Assembly: GCF_023151555.2 (NCBI RefSeq)
Contig: NZ_CP100425.1
Span: 372,001-436,000, forward strand
DNA: 64,000 nucleotides
Reading direction: 5' to 3'
Source of the DNA: Photobacterium sp. CCB-ST2H9
GTDB lineage: Bacteria; Pseudomonadota; Gammaproteobacteria; Enterobacterales; Vibrionaceae
Part shown: positions 1 through 8,519 of the stretch, one piece after another
Numbering within the stretch: the stretch's first letter is position 1
Layout: every line of letters starts with the position of its first letter
Made by a program: the position numbers and the translations under genes
The notes under the pieces: model-generated
Told to the model about the DNA's origin: nothing
Databases searched by the model: none
What the model saw: only the letters and a program-made list of their open reading frames with translations

Positions 1-638
1 AACAGTACGAACTGGCATATCTGCCGACTCCTGCCATGAGTGGCCGGGAGCTGCGTGCGGCCCTGGCAAAAGAGCTCGGGCTTGAGCCGGAAGAGGATCA
101 TCTGACCCTGACCGAATCCCTCCACAGCGCACTGGTGGAGCGCAAGCGGGCCGGGCGTTCTGTGGTGGTATTGCTGGACGAAGCTCAGGCACTACCCGAT
201 GAGGCGCTGGAAGCCCTGCGATTATTGGGAAATCTGGAAACGGAACAGGAAAAATTGCTGCATGTCGTTTTACTGGGCCAGCCTGAACTGGATACCCGGC
301 TGGCGACCCCGCAACTGCGTCAGTTTCATCAGAGGATTACTTTCCGTGCTGTCTTACGCCCGTTGGATCTGGCTGAGACGGCCTCTTATATCGATCACAG
401 GCTCGGGAAAGCGGGTGCGGAACCGGGATTGATCCCGCTGACGAGGCAGAAAGAGATCTGGCATGCCAGTGGCGGGATCCCGCGTTTGATCAATCAACTG
501 TGTCATAAGGCGTTTATTATGGCCTGCAGTGCCGGACGGGATTCTGTGGGCAAAGCTGATGTGCGTGCGGCCATTGAGGATACCCGGGCCGCCCGGCAGC
601 CGCGCTGGTCTTTTCCGGTTTTATGGGGATGGAACTGA
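1..638 (+). CDS. mshM: MSHA biogenesis ATPase MshM (5' end outside window)
   Basis: C-terminal ~211 residues of an ExeA/GspA-like AAA ATPase of the MSHA pilus secretion apparatus. The frame is open from base 3, before the first internal ATG at 36, so the true start and the Walker A motif lie upstream of the window. A Walker B stretch (VVVLLDEAQAL) is visible, followed by the sensor-like GQPEL motif and the helical region with GGIPRLINQLCHKA that is typical of this family. In relatives it partners with MshN and MshL at the inner membrane or secretin. It ends just before mshN, consistent with one operon. Identity rests on family motifs plus gene order. Confidence 0.9.
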   Translation, partial: QYELAYLPTPAMSGRELRAALAKELGLEPEEDHLTLTESLHSALVERKRAGRSVVVLLDEAQALPDEALEALRLLGNLETEQEKLLHVVLLGQPELDTRLATPQLRQFHQRITFRAVLRPLDLAETASYIDHRLGKAGAEPGLIPLTRQKEIWHASGGIPRLINQLCHKAFIMACSAGRDSVGKADVRAAIEDTRAARQPRWSFPVLWGWN

Positions 639-640
639 GC

Positions 641-1867
641 ATGAGTCAGGTAAATCAGATGCTCAACAGTTTGAGCCAGAACGGCGCGTCTCAGGGCGCA
701 CCTGAATTGAAAGCCGCCCGGATCAAACCATTGCCGAAATCCCGGTGGCCGCTCTGGTTATTTTCGGGACTCATGATTGCCGGCGTGGCTGGTGCAACGG
801 GCTGGTGGTTTGGTCAGCAGGACCGTGAACCAGTCGTGATGCATACGGATGCGGGCGAAACGATGCCTGTTTCAGACACACTGCAGGATGACGGGCATGA
901 GAATTATCAAGTGACGCCAGTTGTTTCAGCAAAGCCTTCTCCGAAACCCGCGGAGGGGGCGGCTTTAAGCCAGCAAACTTCTGCTGAGCGTCCAACAGAT
1001 CGCTCCGCTCAGAAAGACATGAAAACTCAGCCTCCCTCGGAACCGGTTGTCGGCGATTCTCCACAGCCGGATAAAGCGGTTGCTGAAATGAAAAGCCAGC
1101 GGCATATCCAGTCTGTTGTACCGGCAAAAACGCCAAGTCAGACACGGGCTCAGAATCAGGCCCAACCGCGAAAATTGGCATCTGTTGCCCCTGTATCACC
1201 GAAACCAGCCGGAGTGGCTGCGGATGATGCGGGCCCCGTGGCAGAAGAGAGCAAAGATGCCGAATTGTTGATTGAAAGCGTGGCTTTGCCGCCGAAGCAA
1301 CTGGCTCAGGTGGATTACGACAAGGCGATGAAAGCGCTGAGCGAAGGTGACAGCCAGAAAGCGCTGGGATATCTCAAGTCGGTTCTGGACTATCAGCCGG
1401 ACCGGGTGGAAGCCCGCCAGCAGTTGTCGGCGCTGTATTACGGTCGTGGGGATGTGCGCCGGGCGATGCTGACATTGCAGCAAGGGTTAGCGAAACAGCC
1501 GGAGCAGCAGACATTGCGCCTGACGATGGCGAAATTGCTGGCCAGTGAATCTCAGCCGGAAGTGGCGCTGGATGTGCTGAGCAAGCTGCCCCGAGAGCCC
1601 GAGAGTGAGTTTCTGGCCCTGCGGGGGGCGCTGGCACAGCAACTGAACAATCAGCCGCTGGCGCTGAGCAGCTATCAGCAGCTTATCGAAGCAGAACCTT
1701 TTGACGGCCGCTGGTGGCTGGGGTTGGGGATCGCGCTGGATCGCAGTGAGAAAACAGCCGACGCCGTGGCCGCATACAGCAAAGCCCTGAAACTGGGTCA
1801 GGTGTCCGGCGCTTCTCAGCAGTTTATCCGTCAGCGTCTCAGCACGCTAAAGGCACAGGAGGGGTGA
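641..1867 (+). CDS. mshN: MSHA biogenesis protein MshN, TPR repeat membrane protein
   Basis: About 408 residues. I place the start at the ATG two bases after the mshM stop (MSQVNQML), because the upstream in-frame ATG at 623 lies inside mshM and relatives begin with a similar short polar N-terminus. A single membrane segment lies at about residues 37-57, followed by a long low-complexity Pro/Gln/Ala/Lys linker (about 60-215) and tetratricopeptide-like repeats from about 220 to the end. This is the organisation of a periplasmic scaffold linking the MshM ATPase to the secretin. The linker is compositionally biased and will align poorly. Role inferred from family and locus. Confidence 0.9.
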   Translation: MSQVNQMLNSLSQNGASQGAPELKAARIKPLPKSRWPLWLFSGLMIAGVAGATGWWFGQQDREPVVMHTDAGETMPVSDTLQDDGHENYQVTPVVSAKPSPKPAEGAALSQQTSAERPTDRSAQKDMKTQPPSEPVVGDSPQPDKAVAEMKSQRHIQSVVPAKTPSQTRAQNQAQPRKLASVAPVSPKPAGVAADDAGPVAEESKDAELLIESVALPPKQLAQVDYDKAMKALSEGDSQKALGYLKSVLDYQPDRVEARQQLSALYYGRGDVRRAMLTLQQGLAKQPEQQTLRLTMAKLLASESQPEVALDVLSKLPREPESEFLALRGALAQQLNNQPLALSSYQQLIEAEPFDGRWWLGLGIALDRSEKTADAVAAYSKALKLGQVSGASQQFIRQRLSTLKAQEG

Positions 1868-1871
1868 ACTG

Positions 1872-3617
1872 ATGCAACTTCGGTTACGTAAACGTCTGGG
1901 CGATCTGCTGGTTGAGGAAGGGATCGTCAAACAGGAGCAGCTGGATCGGGCGCTGGATCAGCAGCAGAGCACCGGGCGTAAGCTCGGAGATACCCTGATC
2001 AGTATGGGCTTTCTGAGTGAGCAGCAGTTGCTGTCGTTTTTGTCCCGGCAGCTGGATATTCCCCTGATCGATCTGAACCGGGTATCGGTCGACAGCGAGG
2101 CTGTCGGTCTGCTGCCGGAAGTCCATGCCCGGCGTTTGCGGGCATTGGTGATCAGCCATAAGGTCGACACGGTGCGGGTGGCTATGAGTGATCCGGCGGA
2201 TTTGGCGGCGCAGGAGGCGGTGCTGAATCAGCTCTATCAGTACCGGGTTGAGCTGGTGATCGCCCCGGAACGACAACTGATTTCTGCGTTTGACCGGTAT
2301 TACCGCCGCACCAAGGAAATTGTCACTTTTGCCGAGCAGCTGAATGCTGAGCATCAGGACAACCGGGACTTCAGCTTTACGGTTGACAATTTCGACAACG
2401 AAGAAGTCACCGTCGTCAAACTGATCAACTCTCTGTTTGAAGATGCAATTCAGGTGGGCGCGTCGGATATTCATATCGAACCGGATGCCAGTGTGCTGCG
2501 GATTCGCCAGCGGATCGATGGGATACTTCACGAGACCCTGATCAATGAATCGGCGATCGTCTCGGCGCTGGTGTTGCGCCTGAAACTGATGAGCGGGCTG
2601 GATATTTCAGAAAAACGTCTGCCGCAGGACGGGCGTTTTCATGTCACAGTGCGCGGCCACTCGGTGGATGTGCGTGTCTCGACGATGCCGGTGCAGTATG
2701 GCGAGTCGGTGGTGATGCGTCTGCTTGATCAGTCGGCCGGGATCCTCAGCCTGGATGAAATCGGAATGCCGCCGGAGATTTTGTCTCGTTTTCGCCGTCA
2801 GCTGAAACGTCCCCATGGGATGATTCTGGTCACCGGGCCTACCGGATCCGGTAAAACCACCACTTTGTACGGTGCGCTCAGCGAGCTGAACAAACCGGGT
2901 AAAAAGCTGATCACCGCTGAAGATCCGGTGGAATACCGCCTGCCGCGGGTGAATCAGGTGCAGGTCAATCCCAAGATCGGTCTGACCTTTTCTTCGATCC
3001 TGCGAACTTTTCTGCGGCAGGATCCGGACATCATTCTGGTGGGGGAAATGCGGGATCAGGAAACCGTTGAAATTGGCCTGCGTTCCGCTCTGACCGGTCA
3101 TCTGGTGTTATCGACCCTGCACACAAACGATGCGGTCGACAGTGCATTACGGATGATCGACATGCAAGCACCGGGGTATCTGGTGGCCAGTGCGGTCAGG
3201 GCTGTGCTCGCGCAGCGACTGGTCCGTCGGGTCTGCCAGGACTGTGCGGAAGATACTGAACCGGATACGGCGCAGCGGCAGTGGCTGAAAGCCCGTTTCC
3301 CAGAGTCAGCTGATCAGAATTTCCGGCAAGGCCGGGGCTGCCAGAGCTGTAATCTGACTGGATATAAAGGGCGAATCGGGGTGTTTGAACTGCTGGAAAT
3401 GACACCGGCGATGATGGATGCCCTGCGGGCCAGTGATACTGTGACCTTTGCCCGGCTCGCACGAACAACTGAAGGTTATCAGCCCCTGATTGAGTCCGCG
3501 ATGGCGCTGGCCCGGAATGGCAGGACCAGCCTGGAAGAAGTGCTGACGCTGAGCGAAGGAGACTATCTGGCCCCAGAGTTTGATACCTTGCTGGCGTCTG
3601 CCCTGGAGCATCATTGA
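1872..3617 (+). CDS. mshE: MSHA pilus extension ATPase MshE with c-di-GMP-binding N-domain
   Basis: 581-residue PilB/GspE-type hexameric ATPase that powers MSHA pilus extension. The N-terminus carries two 24-residue MshEN motifs, residues 8-31 and 37-60, separated by five residues, as in the characterised c-di-GMP-binding domain; the first begins RLG, the second KLG. The ATPase core shows Walker A (GPTGSGKTT, about residues 321-329), an Asp/His-box region and Walker B (IILVGEMRD), then a four-cysteine zinc motif (CxxC near 455 and CQSC near 495). A strong AGGAGGGG ribosome site precedes the ATG. The stop codon overlaps the mshG start by one base. Activity is expected to be governed by c-di-GMP. 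Confidence 0.97.
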   Translation: MQLRLRKRLGDLLVEEGIVKQEQLDRALDQQQSTGRKLGDTLISMGFLSEQQLLSFLSRQLDIPLIDLNRVSVDSEAVGLLPEVHARRLRALVISHKVDTVRVAMSDPADLAAQEAVLNQLYQYRVELVIAPERQLISAFDRYYRRTKEIVTFAEQLNAEHQDNRDFSFTVDNFDNEEVTVVKLINSLFEDAIQVGASDIHIEPDASVLRIRQRIDGILHETLINESAIVSALVLRLKLMSGLDISEKRLPQDGRFHVTVRGHSVDVRVSTMPVQYGESVVMRLLDQSAGILSLDEIGMPPEILSRFRRQLKRPHGMILVTGPTGSGKTTTLYGALSELNKPGKKLITAEDPVEYRLPRVNQVQVNPKIGLTFSSILRTFLRQDPDIILVGEMRDQETVEIGLRSALTGHLVLSTLHTNDAVDSALRMIDMQAPGYLVASAVRAVLAQRLVRRVCQDCAEDTEPDTAQRQWLKARFPESADQNFRQGRGCQSCNLTGYKGRIGVFELLEMTPAMMDALRASDTVTFARLARTTEGYQPLIESAMALARNGRTSLEEVLTLSEGDYLAPEFDTLLASALEHH

Positions 3618-4837
3618 TGCCGACATTCGATTACCGGGGACGGAGCAGTCAGGGACAGTTGGAAAAAGGACAGCTGGAAGCTGCGACGGAAGAGGCAGCA
3701 GCGGAGCAGCTCATGCGGCAGGGGATCATTCCGCTGGAAATTCGGCGCGGGCACAGCCAGGGAAAACTGAATCTCGGTGAGTTGTTTCAGCGACAGGTTC
3801 CTCAGGAAGCGCTGGTGATCCTTTGCCGTCAGTTATACAGCCTGACCAAAGCCGGTGTGCCGTTGCTGCGGGCCATGAAGGGACTGGAACAAAGTACCAG
3901 TCATCCCTTATTACGTACCACGCTGGATGCAGTGACAGTCGAGCTGACCAATGGCCGGGCTCTGTCGCAGGCGATGAAATTGCATCCGAAAGTCTTTTCT
4001 GAGCTGTTTGTTTCCATGATCCACGTGGGGGAAAACACGGGGCGGCTGGAAGATGCCCTGTTACAGCTGGCGCAGTATTACGAGCAGGAACTGGAGACCC
4101 GGCGCCGGATTAAGTCGGCGATGCGTTACCCGACGTTTGTGCTGACGGCAATTGTATTGGCGATGATCGTGCTCAATACCAAAGTGATTCCGCAATTTGC
4201 CGACATGTTCAGTCGTTTTGGTGTCGAGCTGCCCTTACCGACCCGGCTTCTGATTGGTACTTCAGATTTTCTGATGAATTACTGGCCCTTGCTGCTGGGC
4301 GCTGCGCTGATGAGCTGGATTGGCGTCAAAGCCTGGCGGCAGACCGCAGAAGGCAAAGAAAAATGGGATCGCTGGCGGCTGAAAGTCCCGGTCGTTGGCG
4401 ACATAGTGAACCGGGCTCAGCTGTCCCGGTTTTCCCGGACTTTTGCATTAATGATCCGGGCTGGTGTCCCCCTGAATCAGGCACTGCAGTTATCTGCCGA
4501 AGCGCTGGAAAATCAGTATCTGGAAAATCGGCTGCTGGAGATGAAAAGCGGCATCGAAGGGGGGAGCAGTATTACGCAGACTGCCATGCAGAGCGGTATT
4601 TTTACTCCATTAGTGCTGCAGATGATCGCTGTTGGTGAGGAAACGGGTCAGGTAGACGAATTGCTGCATGAAGTGTCGGATTTTTATGATCGCGAAGTTG
4701 ATTACGATCTGAAAACCCTGACTGCCCGGATAGAACCATTCCTGCTGGCGGTCGTGGCCGGTATGGTGCTGATCCTGGCATTGGGCATCTTTTTACCGAT
4801 GTGGAACTTACTGGATTTGGCCCGGAGCGGGCTTTGA
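3617..4837 (+). CDS. mshG: MSHA inner-membrane platform protein MshG
   Basis: 406-residue PilC/GspF-family polytopic protein that anchors the extension ATPase and the growing pilus. Two GspF domains are visible (about residues 65-190 and 268-390), each with the conserved pattern of Gly-Val-Pro-Leu and E-N/E-TG motifs (HVGENTG; AVGEETG). Hydrophobic segments lie near 165-190, 215-237 and 372-400. The ATG used overlaps the mshE stop (TGATG), so translation is probably coupled. It is the last gene of the secretory half of the locus; mshF, which follows mshG in Vibrio cholerae, is not found here. Confidence 0.95.
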   Translation: MPTFDYRGRSSQGQLEKGQLEAATEEAAAEQLMRQGIIPLEIRRGHSQGKLNLGELFQRQVPQEALVILCRQLYSLTKAGVPLLRAMKGLEQSTSHPLLRTTLDAVTVELTNGRALSQAMKLHPKVFSELFVSMIHVGENTGRLEDALLQLAQYYEQELETRRRIKSAMRYPTFVLTAIVLAMIVLNTKVIPQFADMFSRFGVELPLPTRLLIGTSDFLMNYWPLLLGAALMSWIGVKAWRQTAEGKEKWDRWRLKVPVVGDIVNRAQLSRFSRTFALMIRAGVPLNQALQLSAEALENQYLENRLLEMKSGIEGGSSITQTAMQSGIFTPLVLQMIAVGEETGQVDELLHEVSDFYDREVDYDLKTLTARIEPFLLAVVAGMVLILALGIFLPMWNLLDLARSGL

Positions 4838-5041
4838 GTCCCATCGTTTTCTGCAGAAAGTTGTTCTGGCCATTCAGTAGTAACTTTCTTGTCATTATTT
4901 TGGCGGGAAATGGGTGCTAAGTTCACGTAAATCATATGAAAAAACTGAATTATCCCCGTTATTTTTGTTGGTATTTTTTTAGGATAGTGAGAGAATGGTG
5001 ATGTTTATTTTGACGTCAAATCGTCATGATTTTGGCAATGT

Positions 5042-5656
5042 ATGAATGAGTGTCTGAACAGACAAATAGGTTTCACACTGATAGAGCTGATCATGGTGAT
5101 CGTTATCGTCAGTATATTGTCTGTGGTTGCCATTCCCCGGTATATCCAGATCGCCAATGATGCCAGAGTGGCGGCACTGCAAGGCGTCGCTGGCAACTTT
5201 TCTGCCGCCGTCATTTCTGCGCGGGTGCAGTGGGAAGCCGATGGAAGGCCCCGTGAACCGTTTCCGGATGGGTTCCTCAATCAGGTTCGTTATGACGGGA
5301 CGTTGTTTAACCTGACGTCGTCCGACATCAGAGGACGAGCAGGATATCCATTTTCTTTATCCGGGCAGGGAAGTGACCAGTTGTCGGCTGTTTCTGCTCA
5401 GGATTGCCTGGATCTGATGGGGGGACTTTTGCAAAGCCCGCCGTCGGCCACGCTGGATGATAAAGCGGCAGTTTCAGGACAATATCAGTATTTCGTCAGA
5501 GCTGAGGTAGTCAGCGGTCACCGGCTTTGTCGTTATTACCAGCTGGCTTCGGCCAGTGATTTTTGGACCGGTATGAAATCAATAACCGCCGGCCATTCTT
5601 TTATTTACACGCCGGCGTTGGGCCGGATTGATATGAAGATAGAACACAATAATTAG
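5042..5656 (+). CDS. mshB: MSHA minor prepilin MshB
   Basis: 204-residue type IV prepilin. It has a 10-residue leader ending in Gly10, cleaved before Phe11, and the Glu at +5 of the mature protein within FTLIEL, followed by a hydrophobic helix to about residue 33. Two cysteines lie in the C-terminal globular part. The length and position before mshA fit MshB, the first gene of the structural-pilin operon. It is separated from mshG by about 200 bases, and I could not assign a convincing -10/-35 there. No strong ribosome site precedes the ATG. The mshB assignment is partly positional. Confidence 0.82.
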   Translation: MNECLNRQIGFTLIELIMVIVIVSILSVVAIPRYIQIANDARVAALQGVAGNFSAAVISARVQWEADGRPREPFPDGFLNQVRYDGTLFNLTSSDIRGRAGYPFSLSGQGSDQLSAVSAQDCLDLMGGLLQSPPSATLDDKAAVSGQYQYFVRAEVVSGHRLCRYYQLASASDFWTGMKSITAGHSFIYTPALGRIDMKIEHNN

Positions 5657-5665
5657 GAGTCAGTA

Positions 5666-6136
5666 ATGAAACGTCAAGGTGGTTTTACCCTGATTGAACT
5701 GGTAGTGGTGATCGTGATTCTCGGTATTCTGGCTGTCACTGCGGCACCACGTTTTTTAGATTTACAGGATGATGCGCGGAATTCGGCCTTGCAGGGGTTG
5801 AAGGGCGCGATGGATGGGGCTGCTGGAATTGTTTACGGTAAGGCTGCGATCCGCGGGAATGAGGCGTCCTCGACAGAGGTTGCTGTTGACGGCGTGCAAA
5901 CCATTTTTGGTTATCCGACTGCAGCAACAGACGGTATCGGTGCCGCGTTTGAGTCAGCGGATTGGATTGTTGCGCCAGCCAGTGTGACTGGCGGGGCTGC
6001 GTTACCGACCGGAAAGATTGGTTATACGTTCTCTGGCCGAACGGCTGATGGCTGTTACGTACAATACACTCAGGCAACTTCGGGCGCCGTTGCGACAACA
6101 CAAGTGGTGACTGGTGACGGTTGTACAATGAATTAA
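5666..6136 (+). CDS. mshA: MSHA major pilin MshA
   Basis: 156-residue major pilin of the mannose-sensitive haemagglutinin pilus. A short six-residue leader (MKRQGG) is cleaved before FTLIEL with the canonical +5 Glu; the helix VVVIVILGILAVTAAPRF is characteristic of MshA. The globular part is rich in Ala/Gly/Thr and has two cysteines near the C-terminus (DGC motifs) that probably form the pilin disulphide. A good ribosome site (AGGAGT) lies 10 bases upstream. A hairpin with T-tract follows the gene, as expected for a subunit needed in far larger amounts than the minor pilins downstream. Confidence 0.95.
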   Translation: MKRQGGFTLIELVVVIVILGILAVTAAPRFLDLQDDARNSALQGLKGAMDGAAGIVYGKAAIRGNEASSTEVAVDGVQTIFGYPTAATDGIGAAFESADWIVAPASVTGGAALPTGKIGYTFSGRTADGCYVQYTQATSGAVATTQVVTGDGCTMN

Positions 6137-6178
6137 GATTTTCTGGCTGATGAGTATGAGCCAAATGCGTTGAGCTTG

Positions 6179-6210
6179 AGGGGCGGACTCCTGCCCCTTT
6201 TTTCTTTTTT
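6179..6210 (+). terminator. Rho-independent (partial) terminator after mshA
   Basis: GGGGC (6180-6184) pairs with GCCCC (6193-6197) around an 8-base loop and is followed by TTTTTTCTTTTTT. It sits between the major pilin gene and mshC in an otherwise co-directional operon, so partial read-through is inferred. Confidence 0.85.
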
Positions 6211-6232
6211 ACAGGGCGTCTCGGGTGACAGC

Positions 6233-6739
6233 ATGGCGTGCCAATACCGCGCTGGCCGGCAATGCGGCTTTACGTTGATTGAGCTGATTCTGGTGATCAT
6301 ACTGCTGGGCATCCTCGGTATGACAGCCGCTTCACGCCTGATTGGCCGCAGCAGCTTCGATGCCTATCTGACCCGCGATCAGGCTGTCAGCCTGGCACGC
6401 CAGATCCAGCTCAGAGCCATGAGCAACAATACACCTCAGGGGACACAGGATCCCTGCCTGTCACTCATCGTGCAACCCGATCGCTTTGGTCCCGCGACTT
6501 GTGCTGATACCACTTATTCCGGCCGTGCACTGACGACCCAGGAAGATGGCGTGACGGTTTCCGGGACAACTCAGGGCGAAATCCGTTTTGATCTGCTGGG
6601 TCGGCCATATCAGTCAGACAGCAGCGGCAATAAAACTCTGCTTTGCGCCAGCAATTGCAAAATCACTTTTACCTCCCGCAATGCGCTGTCTGCGTCGCTC
6701 TGTATCAACCGTGAGGGCTATATCCATGCCTGCTCGTAA
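6233..6739 (+). CDS. mshC: MSHA minor prepilin MshC
   Basis: 168-residue minor pilin. The ATG at 6233 gives a 12-residue leader ending Cys-Gly before FTLIEL, with +5 Glu and a helix to about residue 35. A longer reading is possible only from a TTG inside the preceding terminator hairpin and is unlikely. The remainder contains several cysteines, which fits a disulphide-stabilised minor pilin. The 3' end overlaps mshD by 14 bases. Named by order in the MSHA locus and by the GspH/FimT-like start. Confidence 0.88.
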   Translation: MACQYRAGRQCGFTLIELILVIILLGILGMTAASRLIGRSSFDAYLTRDQAVSLARQIQLRAMSNNTPQGTQDPCLSLIVQPDRFGPATCADTTYSGRALTTQEDGVTVSGTTQGEIRFDLLGRPYQSDSSGNKTLLCASNCKITFTSRNALSASLCINREGYIHACS

Positions 6740-7337
6740 TACGGCCGGAAGGCAACACGGTTTTACGCTGATTGAAGGCATTCTGGCGATTGTGATCATG
6801 GCGATGGCGATGGTCATGCTGGTCAGCTTTTTATTCCCACAGACCGAACAATCGGCAGTTCCGCATTATCAGGCCCGGGCCGCAGCAATCGGGCAGGCCG
6901 CGATGAATGAAATTCTGGCACGAAAGTTCGACGAACAATCGGACCCGTTTAATGACAGCGTGATTCGTTGTGGAGAAGCCAGCTACACCTGCACCCCCCC
7001 GGCTTTGCTGGGAGGAGATGGCAGCGAACTGATCAGCAACCTGCTCAATGTCGGTGCGGCCGATGATGTGGATGACTTTACCGGATGCTGGGGGACCTCG
7101 GCCCAGTGTGCGGGCAGCGGCCTGACCCGCCTCGGCAACCTGCAGGATCTGGTCAAGGTTTCCGTGGCGGATGAGAGTGATTACCGCAATATCTGGCTGG
7201 AAGTGCAGGTCGGTTATGAACTTGATGCTTTTGATGGCGCAGCGACAACAGTCACGGCTCAAAAACGCATTCGTGTGCTGGTGAAAACCACACGATACGG
7301 AGACTATCTGTTCACTGCGTTCAGGAGTAATTACTGA
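6726..7337 (+). CDS. mshD: MSHA minor prepilin MshD
   Basis: 203-residue minor pilin. The ATG inside the end of mshC gives a 12-residue leader ending His-Gly, then FTLIEG with +5 Glu and a Met/Ala-rich hydrophobic helix. Five or more cysteines lie in the middle of the protein. The frame is also open upstream inside mshC, but those starts would place the prepilin leader far from the N-terminus. Its stop overlaps the mshO start by one base. Presumed to be part of the pilus-tip initiation complex with MshC, O and P. Confidence 0.88.
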   Translation: MPARNTAGRQHGFTLIEGILAIVIMAMAMVMLVSFLFPQTEQSAVPHYQARAAAIGQAAMNEILARKFDEQSDPFNDSVIRCGEASYTCTPPALLGGDGSELISNLLNVGAADDVDDFTGCWGTSAQCAGSGLTRLGNLQDLVKVSVADESDYRNIWLEVQVGYELDAFDGAATTVTAQKRIRVLVKTTRYGDYLFTAFRSNY

Positions 7338-8080
7338 TGCGCCCGACGCGCGGATTTACGCTGATAGAGATGATCATGGCGATGGTGGTGCTGGCATTTA
7401 TCACGCTGGGCATCGGGACCTATCTTCAGCTTGGCGCGCAGGGGTATACCGACACCATTCACCGTGAAAGGCTTCAGGCGGAGGCCCGTTTTGTGATTGA
7501 GCGGCTGACGCGTGAAATCCGTCACGCGGCCCCGAACAGCCTCAGTTTCAGCAAGGGTTGCCTGTCTTTTTATCCGGTCTATCTGGTTGCTGCTTATCGC
7601 AGTGAGCCTGATATGTCTGGGCTGCACGTTCTGGTGCCGCCCGATGCGCAGCAGATTGCGTTGTGGAATCGGGAACTGAAAGATTACCGGGCGGCGGCAG
7701 GTTTTACCGGTGCAGGGGAATATCAGGCTGCGGATGACGACAGTATGGTGATCACCGGCACCAGCAAGCAACCGACACTTGCCGATCCCACAGCCACGCT
7801 CCAGCTTTCACAATGGCTGGGAGACCGTTCTCCCGGGAAGCGCCTGTATCTGTTTTCACGGCGGGTGGCTTTCTGTCAGGAAGGTGAGCGTCTGATCCGC
7901 CGGGTGAATCAGGGGGCGGGTGAGGAACTGACCGATAAGCTGAATCGTTTTGATGTTGCGCTATCCGGCAGCGGACTCAACAGCAACGGGCTGATCCATC
8001 TGGAGATGACATTTGCCGACCCGGTCAGCCGGGAGTCCTCGGAATACACTCAGAGTGTACAGGTGATCAATGTCTTATAG
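7337..8080 (+). CDS. mshO: MSHA minor prepilin MshO
   Basis: 247-residue PilW/GspJ-like minor pilin: six-residue leader MRPTRG, cleavage before FTLIEM, +5 Glu, and a helix to about residue 28 followed by a long variable globular domain. A clear AGGAG site lies 10 bases before the ATG, which overlaps the mshD stop (TGATG). Overlaps mshP by 11 bases. Role in the minor-pilin tip complex is inferred from family and position. Confidence 0.9.
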   Translation: MRPTRGFTLIEMIMAMVVLAFITLGIGTYLQLGAQGYTDTIHRERLQAEARFVIERLTREIRHAAPNSLSFSKGCLSFYPVYLVAAYRSEPDMSGLHVLVPPDAQQIALWNRELKDYRAAAGFTGAGEYQAADDDSMVITGTSKQPTLADPTATLQLSQWLGDRSPGKRLYLFSRRVAFCQEGERLIRRVNQGAGEELTDKLNRFDVALSGSGLNSNGLIHLEMTFADPVSRESSEYTQSVQVINVL

Positions 8081-8519
8081 CAGGCGGAACTCTCCCAGAC
8101 GGCAACAGGGCAGCGCACTGGTGGTTGCGATTTTCGTGATTGTGGTGATGGCTGCCATTGCCGCGGCCATGTTGCGGGTCAGTGGTTCCAGCCAAGACAT
8201 GACAACCCGTGAGGTCCTGTCGACTCGCGCCTGGCTGACAGCACACTCTGCGAATGAAGTGATCATGAACCGGCTTTTTCCTGTGGCGGGCAGCGGTTCG
8301 TCGCTGACGGTTTGCGACAGCCTCAATCCGGCGACCGGAGCTCCTTATCGTTTTGCTCCGTCCGGGAATGGCGGATGCGGTGCAACAGTGACGTGTGAGT
8401 CATCAACGAACGAGTCAGTGAATACTTACTATTTGGTCAGCAAGGCAAGCTGTGGCAGTGGTCCCCATATGGTTACCCGGACGCAGGTACTTTGGGCAAA
8501 GGATTTGGCACATGAATAA
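8070..8519 (+). CDS. mshP: MSHA minor pilin-like protein MshP
   Basis: 149-residue protein with a basic leader (SRRNSPRRQQG) followed by SALVVAIFVIVVM. The predicted mature protein starts with Ser and has Val instead of Glu at +5, the pattern seen in PilX/GspK-type pseudopilins that sit at the very tip. Four cysteines lie in the C-terminal half. Overlaps both mshO and mshQ by a few bases. Named by locus order; a non-processed membrane protein is the alternative. Confidence 0.82.
   Translation: MSYSRRNSPRRQQGSALVVAIFVIVVMAAIAAAMLRVSGSSQDMTTREVLSTRAWLTAHSANEVIMNRLFPVAGSGSSLTVCDSLNPATGAPYRFAPSGNGGCGATVTCESSTNESVNTYYLVSKASCGSGPHMVTRTQVLWAKDLAHE

Noticed and set aside
4902..4919. TGGCGGG...GTGCT upstream of mshB as a sigma-54 promoter
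   Set aside because: The GG-to-GC distance is 12 bases instead of 10 and the half-elements are poor.
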